A stretch of 6,336 bases of DNA from Thioalkalivibrio sp. (GTDB lineage Bacteria > Pseudomonadota > Gammaproteobacteria > Ectothiorhodospirales > Ectothiorhodospiraceae): the NCBI GenBank assembly GCA_003563455.1, contig PWRV01000136.1:1-6336 (forward strand), written 5' to 3'. The position numbers were made by a program, and so were the translations under genes. The notes under the pieces were generated by a model, which was not told where the DNA came from, did no database searches, and saw only the letters and a program-made list of their open reading frames with translations. Shown one piece after another: positions 1-5,439 of this stretch (positions are counted from its first letter, which is position 1; every line of letters begins with the position of its first letter).

Positions 1-756
1 CACGTGGCCGTCATCGACATCGAGGGGCTGATCGCCAGCGCCGCGACGGTCAATGCCGAGGACATCAACAAGACGCTGCGCGAGGCCTTCGAGGACGACG
101 AGACCGCCGCGGTGATGCTTCGGATCAACAGTGGCGGCGGCAGTCCGGTACAGGCCGGGTTGATCCATGACGAGATCCAGCGCCTGCGAGAGAGCCACGA
201 GGATATTCCCGTTTATGCGGTGATCGCCGACGCCGGCGCATCGGGCGCCTACTACATCGCGGTGGCGGCCGACGAGATCTACGCCGACAAGGGCAGCATC
301 GTCGGTTCGATCGGTGTGCGTCTCGACAGCTTCGGGGTTGTCGATCTGATGGACCGCTGGGGGATCGAGCGGCGTCTGTTTACCGCGGGCGAGAAGAAGG
401 GCTTCCTCGATCCCTTCCTGCCCTTGCAGGAGGAAGAGGTGGCGCACGTGGAGACCGTCATCGGACAGATCCACGAGCAGTTCATCAATGTCGTGCGCGA
501 GGGTCGCGGCGATCGCCTGAAGGAACAGGAAGACGACATCTTCAGCGGGCTGATCTGGACCGGCGTGGACGCGCTGGAGCTCGGGCTCATTGATGGTCTG
601 GGCGACGACCGCTTCGTCGCGCACGAGGTCATCGGCATCGAGCGCATGGTTGTCTTCAAGCCCAGGCGTACCGCGTTGCAGTTGCTGCTGGAGGATCTCG
701 GGGTCGCAATCGGCAATCGCATCCTGAACTGGCAGAACATTCCGCAGTGGCGTTGA
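1..756 (+). CDS. sppA: S49 family signal peptide peptidase (SppA-type), 5'-truncated by window edge
   Basis: This is the C-terminal catalytic part of a peptidase-family S49 protein, a membrane-associated serine protease that in studied relatives degrades remnant signal peptides at the cytoplasmic membrane. The frame is open from base 1 and ends with TGA at 754-756. A GTG at 4-6 could start it, but it sits inside the conserved first beta strand (H-V-A-V-I-D-I-E-G), so the true start with its transmembrane anchor is almost certainly upstream. Counting that GTG as residue 1, the segment INSGGGSPVQAG at about 41-52 and ASGAYY at 79-84 are S49 hallmarks. Ser80 is the predicted nucleophile. Lys132, in AGEKKGFLDPF, lies 52 residues later, the spacing of the Ser/Lys dyad I recall for Bacillus SppA. 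VGSIGV at about 100-105 is also typical. Upstream members of the operon are not visible, and it converges on csiV. The family call is firm; the exact paralogue (SppA or SohB-like) is less so. Confidence 0.9.
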   Translation, partial: HVAVIDIEGLIASAATVNAEDINKTLREAFEDDETAAVMLRINSGGGSPVQAGLIHDEIQRLRESHEDIPVYAVIADAGASGAYYIAVAADEIYADKGSIVGSIGVRLDSFGVVDLMDRWGIERRLFTAGEKKGFLDPFLPLQEEEVAHVETVIGQIHEQFINVVREGRGDRLKEQEDDIFSGLIWTGVDALELGLIDGLGDDRFVAHEVIGIERMVVFKPRRTALQLLLEDLGVAIGNRILNWQNIPQWR

Positions 757-763
757 GCCTGTC

Positions 764-836
764 TGGCGAGCACGCTTCGTTTTGCCCACCCTGCAGGCGC
801 CAGCCGTCGGGTGGGCCAGGCGCAGCGGGCCCACCA
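764..836. repeat. REP-like inverted repeat pair in convergent intergenic region
   Basis: Two roughly 28-base elements face each other here, at 764-791 and 809-836, separated by 17 bases. The reverse complement of the first matches the second at 21 of 28 positions by hand alignment. The second contains a perfect 8-base inverted repeat, GGTGGGCC at 810-817 and GGCCCACC at 828-835, around a 10-base loop. The first contains a decayed version of the same stem, 765-771 with 784-790, carrying two mismatches. The sequence resembles, from memory, a dispersed GGTGGGC...GCCCACC repeat common in intergenic regions of many proteobacterial genomes. The REP-like (REPIN-like) label is therefore an inference; the inverted pairing is seen directly. 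Confidence 0.55.
784..816. other. Stem-loop between the two REP-like halves, alternative to the 810-835 hairpin
   Basis: GCCCACCC at 784-791 and GGGTGGGC at 809-816 form a perfect 8-base stem around a 17-base loop. This pairing uses the same bases as the left arm of the 810-835 hairpin, so the two stems cannot form together. It lies 27 bases after the S49 peptidase stop codon and could slow or end transcription or protect a 3' end. Neither strand has a T tract after the stem, so it is not a classical intrinsic terminator. Confidence 0.4.
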
Positions 837-841
837 GCGCG

Positions 842-855
842 ACCGGCGCGCCGGT
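842..855. repeat. Perfect 14-base palindrome
   Basis: ACCGGCGCGCCGGT is its own reverse complement over all 14 bases. It sits 6 bases beyond the REP-like pair and 40 bases downstream of the csiV stop codon. A palindrome with no loop is a better candidate for a dimeric protein binding site or a methylation/restriction-type target than for an RNA hairpin. In high-GC DNA, chance GC palindromes are common, so its function is uncertain. Confidence 0.35.
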
Positions 856-895
856 GCGGCCTCGGACGAGGGTCGTGATCCGGGGACGTCGGCTG

Positions 896-1600
896 TCAGT
901 CGTCGATGCGGGTGACGCGCGCGATGATGCCGACGGCCGGGTGGTCGAGGTAGAAGAGATCCTCTCCGGAACTCATGCGCTGACTGCCGCGCACCGGCAC
1001 CGCCGGAAATGCGTCGGGCTCGATGGTCACGGCCTGCGTCGCGTGGAAAACCAGGTCGGTCTCTAGATGCAGGAAGCGGCCGACCCAGACCCGCAGTCGG
1101 CCCTCGAGTTCGTAGCGCTCGTCCGCGGGGCTCAGGGGTTGCAGTCCGGACGCGATGGCTGTTGCCCCGCCGTTCTCGTTTTGCCCGGCATCGGGGCTTC
1201 TGAGCCCGAGGTAACGCCCTTCCTGTAGCCGGATCCAGGGCGCGCCCTGGTAACTCCGGCCCACCTGGTCCCACGCGAGGCGGCTCAGCACGCGTCCCTG
1301 TCCGGAACCTTCGATTCGTGTCGCGACGTTCTCGAGCTCGAAGCCGTCAACCGAGGGGCGGATCGGACCCTCGCCAATGTCGAAGCCGGAGAGGTCCGGA
1401 TCCAGTGGCCGGGCAACAGCGTCCATGAACGCCCGGCTCTCCGGTCCCAGGTGCTCGAAGACCACCAGTTCGATCCGGTAGCGGCGACCGACCTGGGTCA
1501 TGGCCCGGCCCGGCAACAGTGCAAGCAGGGGAATCGCGGCAACGCGGGACAGGAATCGCCGGCGGTTTCCTGGGTTCGTGGTCATCGTGTCCGTCCTCAT
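896..1600 (-). CDS. csiV: CsiV family periplasmic protein (peptidoglycan-associated)
   Basis: This 234-residue protein looks like the CsiV family. In Vibrio cholerae CsiV is a periplasmic, peptidoglycan-binding protein that supports the lipoprotein LpoA and so the synthase PBP1a. Family-like blocks are YRIELVVFEH at 41-50, a central SRLAWDQVGRSYQGAPWIRLQEGRY at about 106-130 (split here as SRLAWDQ and WIRLQEGRY), ELEGRLRVWVGRFLHLETDL at about 164-183 and LFYLDHPAVGIIARVT at 215-230. The N-terminus carries RRRFLS at 13-18, then a short hydrophobic stretch to about 30 and a basic c-region, which resembles a twin-arginine signal. The ATG at 1598-1600 overlaps the mfd stop as ATGA. A second in-frame ATG at 1583-1585, giving 229 residues, has AGGA 8 bases upstream and may be the real start. 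Expression probably depends on mfd transcription and translational coupling. Family membership is likely; a role with LpoA is transferred from V. cholerae and not shown here. Confidence 0.8.
   Translation of the reverse strand: MRTDTMTTNPGNRRRFLSRVAAIPLLALLPGRAMTQVGRRYRIELVVFEHLGPESRAFMDAVARPLDPDLSGFDIGEGPIRPSVDGFELENVATRIEGSGQGRVLSRLAWDQVGRSYQGAPWIRLQEGRYLGLRSPDAGQNENGGATAIASGLQPLSPADERYELEGRLRVWVGRFLHLETDLVFHATQAVTIEPDAFPAVPVRGSQRMSSGEDLFYLDHPAVGIIARVTRIDD
1594..1597 (-). promoter_or_regulatory. Ribosome binding site favouring the second csiV ATG
   Basis: On the minus strand AGGA spans 1597-1594, sharing its first A with the mfd stop codon. It lies 8 bases before the in-frame ATG at 1585-1583. 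The first ATG at 1600-1598 has only AAGG about 4 bases upstream, which is close for a Shine-Dalgarno site. A ribosome finishing mfd would arrive exactly on this site, which suggests coupled translation whichever start is used. Confidence 0.5.
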
Positions 1601-4600
1601 GCGGCCTTGCGCTCGGGCGCAATCTCGTTCAGAAGGCGTTCCACCGCCGATACCCGGGACTCCAGGGTTTCGATGTCGGCGTGAAAGCGGAAGGCCTTCT
1701 CGCCGTCGAGTCGGTAGCGCTTCGGATCCGACTGTACCAGCCGGACCATTGCGCCGATATCGATCCGGGGTTGCGGGCCAAACAGGAAGCGCCCCCCGCC
1801 GGGGCCAAGTTCCAGCTTGCGGATGCCGAGCGGCAGCAGCCGCAACCGCAGCCGCGTTGCCGCCATCAGTGCGCGCGCGGGCTCCGGCAGCAGGCCGAAA
1901 CGATCGATCAGCTCCACTTCGAGGTCCCGCAGTGCATTGGTATCAGGAGCACTCGCCAGGCGCTTGTACAGGATGAGCCGCGTGTGCACATCCGGTACGT
2001 AATCCTCGGGAAGCAATGCCGGCAGTCCCGGCTCCACCTCCGTCGCGGTCGTGCTCGTGTCTGCCTCCGGCATGTGCCCGGAGCGCAGGGCGTTCACCGC
2101 CCGGTTCAGCAGATCGTTGTAAAGGGTGAAGCCGACCTCCTGGATCTGACCGCTCTGTTCTGCGCCCAGCAGTTCGCCGGCCCCCCGGATCTCCAGGTCG
2201 TGGCTTGCCAGCGTGAAGCCGACCCCGAGGTCCTCGAGCTCGGAGATCGCGTCGAGCCGCTTGCGGGCATCGGCGGTCATTGCCTTCGGTGGCGGTGTCA
2301 GCAGGTAGGCATAGGCCCGGTGGTGGGAGCGTCCAACGCGTCCGCGCAGCTGGTGCATCTGCGCCAGCCCCAGCCGGTCCGCGCGGTTCATGATGATGGT
2401 GTTCGCCGTCGGCACGTCGATCCCCGTCTCAATGATGGTGGTGCATACGAGGATGTTGAAGCGCCGATGGTAGAAGTCCAGCATCACCTGCTCGAGATCG
2501 CGCTCGCGCATCTGGCCGTGCGCGATGCCGACGCGGGCGCCGGGCAACAGCTCCTGCACCCGGCTCGCGGTTCGGGCGATGGTGTCGACCTCGTTGTGCA
2601 GGAAGTAAACCTGCCCGCCGCGGCGCATCTCGCGCAGGCAGGCCTCCTGGATCACCGCGTCGTTCCATTCGCTGACGAAGGTCTTGATCGCAAGCCGCTC
2701 GCGCGGCGGCGTGGCGATCACCGACAGGTCGCGCAGACCGGCCAGCGCCATGTTCAGGGTGCGCGGGATCGGCGTGGCGGTCAGGGTCAGCATGTCGACC
2801 TGGGCGCGCAGCCGCTTCAGCGCTTCCTTGTGGCGCACGCCAAAGCGCTGTTCCTCGTCCACGATCACCAGGCCGAGGTTGCTGAACTCCAGTCCGCTCT
2901 GGAGCAGCTTGTGGGTGCCGATCACGATATCGATTTTGCCCTCGGCGAGGCCCTGCAGCACGGCCGCCTGATCGCGGGCGCTGCGGAAGCGTGACAGGGA
3001 TTCGACCCGGACCGGCCAGTCGGCGAAGCGATCGCTGAAGTTCTGATGGTGCTGCTGGGCCAGCAGCGTGGTCGGCACCAGCACCACGACCTGGCGGTGA
3101 TTCTGCACCGCGACAAAGGCGGCGCGCATCGCGACCTCGGTCTTGCCGAAGCCGACGTCGCCGCAGACGACGCGGTCCATTGGCTGCGTGGCCGCCATGT
3201 CGGCGAGCACGGACTCGATCGCCTGCGCCTGGTCCGCGGTTTCCTCGAAGGGGAAGGCGGCGGCAAAGGCGTGGTAGTCGGGTGTCTCGATCTCGAACGA
3301 CGTTCCCTCGCGGGCCGCGCGGCGCGCGTGGATCTCCAGCAGTTCCGCGGCCACGTCGCGTGCTTTCTCCGCGGCCTTGCGCCGCGCCCGCGCCCACTGT
3401 TCGCTGCCGAGTCGATGCAGCGGCGCATTGTCACTGTCGGCCCCGGTGTAGCGGCTGATCAGGTGCAGCGAGGAGACCGGGACGTAGAGTTTCGCCTGGT
3501 CGGCGTATTCCAGCGCCAGGAACTCTCCCGGCTGGCCACCAATGTTCAGGGTCTGCAGCCCGAGATAGCGCCCGACGCCATTTTCTTCATGCACCACCGG
3601 CGCGCCGACGTGGAGATCGCCGAGGTTCTGGATCACCGCATCGGCGTCTCGGGTGGGACGCCCGCGGCGCCGCGACTGCATCGCGCGGAGCCCGAAGAGA
3701 GCGGTCTCGGGCACCACCGCGATCCCCCCCGGCAGTTCGAAGCCCTCGGACAGAGCGGCCACGGTCAGCATGGTCGGCGCATCCCCGCCCAGGAATGCCG
3801 CCCAGTCTGCCACCGGATCGGCGTCGATCTTGTGTTCGTGCAGGAGGCTCGTCAGTGCTTCGCGTCGTCCGGCGGACTCCGCAGTCAGGAGGACGCGCAG
3901 CGGGCGCCCGAGGAAGGCCCTCAGGCGTTCCGCGGATTCGGGACGACCGTGCTGGATGCCGAGTTCGGGCAATGGTTCCCGGCGGAAGGGCACCTGCCTG
4001 CCGCGGTCGGTCGGCAGCGGCGCGGGATTCGGACCAAGCGCAATGCCGGACAGGCGGCCGAGCCGCTCGGCAAGCTGTTCGCTGTCCAGGTAGAGATCAT
4101 CGGGCGGCAGCAGCGGACGCTCGACCTGGTGACGCAGCTGATCGTGGCGCGACGCCACCTCTGCGGCAAAGCGGGCGGCAGCACCCCCGATGTCGCCGAA
4201 CTGGGCGACCCGGGCATCGGGACAGTAGTCGAAGAGGGTGTCGAGCTGGTCGAAGAAGAGCGGCAGGTAGGACTCGACGCCGGCCGGCGCGAGCCCCTCG
4301 CTGACATCGCGGTAGACCGTGTGGCGCGAAGGGTCGCCGGCGAAACGCGCCCGGTAACGGCCGCGAAAGGCCTTCACCGACTCGGGGTTCAACGGGAATT
4401 CGTGGCCCGGAAGGATCTCCAGCGCCTCGATGCGCCCGGTCGAACGCTGCGATTCGGGATCGAAGTGCCGCAGGGAATCGACCTCGTCGTCGAGGAACTC
4501 CACGCGTACGGGAGTCTCCGCACCCATCGGAAAGACGTCCAGGATTTCGCCGCGCATCGCGAACTCGCCGTGCGTGAGCACCTGCTGTACCGGTGAATAG

Positions 4601-5064
4601 CCGGCATCGGCCAGGGCCTCGCGCAGCTGCATCCGGTCGAGGCGCTGACCCACCTTCAGCACCAGGCAATTGCCCAGCAGCCACTGACGCGGCGGCAGGC
4701 GCTGCATCAGCGTAGCCACCGGCACGATGACCAGTCCGCGCTTCAGGGCTGGCAGCCGGTAAAGCGTGCGCAGGCGCTCGGAGACAATGTCCTCGTGCGG
4801 CGAGAACACGTCGAAGGGCAGAGTCTCCCAGTCGGGCACACGCAGCACCGGCAGGTCGCTGTCGGCGGCGAAGAAAGACCACTCCGCGGCCCACTGGTCC
4901 GCGGCCTCATTGCTCTCCGTTACCACCAGCAGGGGGTGGTCGAACTGGCGCGCGGCCCGCGCCAGCGCGAGCACCGCGGCGGTGAAACCGAGGTCGGTCC
5001 AGGTTTCGAAGCCGGAGGAGGGGAGACGCCCGGGGTTCAGCGGGTCTCGGGCGGCATCGGACAT
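1597..5064 (-). CDS. mfd: Transcription-repair coupling factor Mfd (TRCF)
   Basis: Mfd is the ATP-driven translocase that pushes RNA polymerase off DNA lesions and recruits UvrA for nucleotide excision repair. From the chosen ATG at 5062-5064 the product is 1155 residues, close to the 1148 of E. coli. In order it shows a degenerate UvrB-like module with DWETLPFDVFSPHEDI from residue 78 and arginines 171 and 187 aligning with the UvrA-contact arginines of E. coli. The third contact position, a Phe there, is Leu191 here. The RNA-polymerase-interacting module contains HEENGVGRY near 495 and KLYVPVSSLHLISRY after it. The motor has Walker A GDVGFGKT with Lys641, the DEEQ box at 736-739, TATPIPRT near 762 and QLRGRVGR from 905, then the translocation motif region and the C-terminal regulatory domain. 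An ATG at 5079 (1160 residues) and one at 5145 (1182) are also in frame. The latter lies inside a hairpin and upstream of a likely -10 box, so it is disfavoured. No start has a good Shine-Dalgarno site. It is co-transcribed with csiV. Confidence 0.97.
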   Translation of the reverse strand: MSDAARDPLNPGRLPSSGFETWTDLGFTAAVLALARAARQFDHPLLVVTESNEAADQWAAEWSFFAADSDLPVLRVPDWETLPFDVFSPHEDIVSERLRTLYRLPALKRGLVIVPVATLMQRLPPRQWLLGNCLVLKVGQRLDRMQLREALADAGYSPVQQVLTHGEFAMRGEILDVFPMGAETPVRVEFLDDEVDSLRHFDPESQRSTGRIEALEILPGHEFPLNPESVKAFRGRYRARFAGDPSRHTVYRDVSEGLAPAGVESYLPLFFDQLDTLFDYCPDARVAQFGDIGGAAARFAAEVASRHDQLRHQVERPLLPPDDLYLDSEQLAERLGRLSGIALGPNPAPLPTDRGRQVPFRREPLPELGIQHGRPESAERLRAFLGRPLRVLLTAESAGRREALTSLLHEHKIDADPVADWAAFLGGDAPTMLTVAALSEGFELPGGIAVVPETALFGLRAMQSRRRGRPTRDADAVIQNLGDLHVGAPVVHEENGVGRYLGLQTLNIGGQPGEFLALEYADQAKLYVPVSSLHLISRYTGADSDNAPLHRLGSEQWARARRKAAEKARDVAAELLEIHARRAAREGTSFEIETPDYHAFAAAFPFEETADQAQAIESVLADMAATQPMDRVVCGDVGFGKTEVAMRAAFVAVQNHRQVVVLVPTTLLAQQHHQNFSDRFADWPVRVESLSRFRSARDQAAVLQGLAEGKIDIVIGTHKLLQSGLEFSNLGLVIVDEEQRFGVRHKEALKRLRAQVDMLTLTATPIPRTLNMALAGLRDLSVIATPPRERLAIKTFVSEWNDAVIQEACLREMRRGGQVYFLHNEVDTIARTASRVQELLPGARVGIAHGQMRERDLEQVMLDFYHRRFNILVCTTIIETGIDVPTANTIIMNRADRLGLAQMHQLRGRVGRSHHRAYAYLLTPPPKAMTADARKRLDAISELEDLGVGFTLASHDLEIRGAGELLGAEQSGQIQEVGFTLYNDLLNRAVNALRSGHMPEADTSTTATEVEPGLPALLPEDYVPDVHTRLILYKRLASAPDTNALRDLEVELIDRFGLLPEPARALMAATRLRLRLLPLGIRKLELGPGGGRFLFGPQPRIDIGAMVRLVQSDPKRYRLDGEKAFRFHADIETLESRVSAVERLLNEIAPERKAA

Positions 5065-5085
5065 GTCGGATTCGCGCATGGGTGT

Positions 5086-5095
5086 TGGCGCGCCA
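5086..5095. repeat. 10-base palindrome at the predicted mfd transcription start
   Basis: TGGCGCGCCA is a perfect palindrome that overlaps the last base of the candidate -10 box and covers the likely transcription start, just before the ATG at 5079. A site here could bind a dimeric repressor, but GC-rich palindromes of this size occur by chance in high-GC DNA. Confidence 0.25.
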
Positions 5096-5124
5096 GTATA
5101 ACGACCTGGCGCCGAAAGGCCGAA
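5095..5124 (-). promoter_or_regulatory. Candidate sigma-70-type promoter for mfd-csiV
   Basis: On the minus strand TATACT at 5100-5095 differs from the -10 consensus at one base and stands out as an AT-rich island in GC-rich surroundings. The best-placed -35 is TTCGGC at 5124-5119 with an 18-base spacer; it keeps only the leading TT, so that part is weak. Transcription would start near 5088-5090, giving a leader of about 25 bases to the ATG at 5064 and about 10 to the ATG at 5079. The position argues against the in-frame ATG at 5145 as the mfd start. Confidence 0.45.
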
Positions 5125-5127
5125 CGC

Positions 5128-5156
5128 CCCGCTGCCCGGCAACACGGGCAGGCGGG
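5128..5156 (-). terminator. Candidate hairpin terminator after the DUF2892 gene
   Basis: CCCGCTGCCCG at 5128-5138 pairs with 5145-5156 to form an 11-base-pair stem with one bulged G at 5152 and a 6-base loop. It starts 17 bases after the DUF2892 stop codon on the minus strand. The bases after the stem on that strand read GCGTTCGGCCTTTCGG, which is not a true U tract, so termination may be partial or Rho-assisted. It separates the aguB-DUF2892 unit from the mfd promoter. Confidence 0.4.
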
Positions 5157-5173
5157 AAAGCCGGGGTCCGGCC

Positions 5174-5383
5174 TCAGGTCCTCGAGACGGTGCCGCAGGA
5201 GTTCATCCCGAGAAGGCTGTAGGCGGGGCACCAGCGGAAGAGGCCGGTGGCGAGCGGGACGAGACCGATCAGGCCCCACAGGGGCTGGGGTCCGATGAAG
5301 ACCAGCGACAACACGACGAGTCCGACAAAGATGCGCAGGACGCGGTCGAAGGTGCCGACGTTCACGGTGGGGGCAAGGTTCAT
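5174..5383 (-). CDS. Small inner-membrane protein, DUF2892 / YgaP transmembrane-domain family
   Basis: This 69-residue protein matches the DUF2892 family, which is related to the membrane part of the rhodanese YgaP. The N-terminal NVGTFDRVLRI at 8-18 is the family signature. A first hydrophobic helix runs from about 17 to 31, and a second, WGLIGLVPLATGLF, from 36 to 49. The tail RWCPAYSLLGMNSC contains the two conserved cysteines, Cys52 and Cys63. No rhodanese domain is fused or adjacent. AGAGG at 5396-5392 lies 8 bases upstream of the ATG, a good ribosome binding site that supports this start. It begins 56 bases after the aguB stop on the same strand, with no promoter-like sequence visible between them, so co-transcription with aguB is likely. 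The biochemical role of stand-alone members is unknown to me; the cysteines suggest, but do not prove, a link to sulfur or redox chemistry. Confidence 0.88.
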   Translation of the reverse strand: MNLAPTVNVGTFDRVLRIFVGLVVLSLVFIGPQPLWGLIGLVPLATGLFRWCPAYSLLGMNSCGTVSRT

Positions 5384-5391
5384 GGCAGGTG

Positions 5392-5396
5392 CCTCT
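5392..5396 (-). promoter_or_regulatory. Ribosome binding site of the DUF2892 gene
   Basis: AGAGG on the minus strand at 5396-5392, 8 bases before the ATG at 5383. It is the clearest Shine-Dalgarno sequence in the window and fixes the start of this short gene. Confidence 0.6.
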
Positions 5397-5422
5397 GCTC
5401 GGGGTTGGGATGCGTTGGATCA

Positions 5423-5437
5423 CCGGCCCCCGGCCGG
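5423..5437 (-). other. Short GC stem-loop just after the aguB stop
   Basis: CCGGCC at 5423-5428 and GGCCGG at 5432-5437 form a perfect 6-base stem with a 3-base loop, beginning 2 bases after the aguB stop codon on the minus strand. No U tract follows. It could stabilise the aguB 3' end or lower expression of the downstream gene; chance occurrence in GC-rich DNA is possible. Confidence 0.3.
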
Positions 5438-5439
5438 GT

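Noticed and set aside
757..895. Classical intrinsic terminator between the convergent genes
   Set aside because: The stems are good but neither strand has a T tract following them; the TTTT at 780-783 lies on the wrong side of the stem for the plus-strand transcript and reads as AAAA for the minus-strand one.
279..1274. Minus-strand open frame of 331 codons across the S49 peptidase, the intergenic gap and csiV
   Set aside because: It runs through two confident genes and the repeat region, and its translation is low-complexity Arg/Pro/Ser-rich with no motif.
1519..2994. Plus-strand open frame of 491 codons opposite the 3' part of mfd and the csiV start
   Set aside because: It is antisense to two well-supported genes, shows no domain signature, and fits the codon-position bias of high-GC antisense frames.
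2429..3397. Minus-strand open frame of 322 codons within mfd in another frame
   Set aside because: It is a frame-shifted reading of the mfd helicase region, Arg/Gly-rich, and mfd itself is uninterrupted, so there is no frameshift to explain.
3046..4596. Long plus-strand open frame of 516 codons opposite mfd
   Set aside because: It lies wholly antisense to an intact, motif-complete mfd. Its translation shows no recognisable fold and has the Arg/Gly/His-rich look of a high-GC shadow frame.
5065..5145. N-terminal extension of Mfd from the ATG at 5145
   Set aside because: The extra 27 residues are not Mfd-like, the ATG lies in a terminator-like stem, and the probable -10 box is downstream of it.
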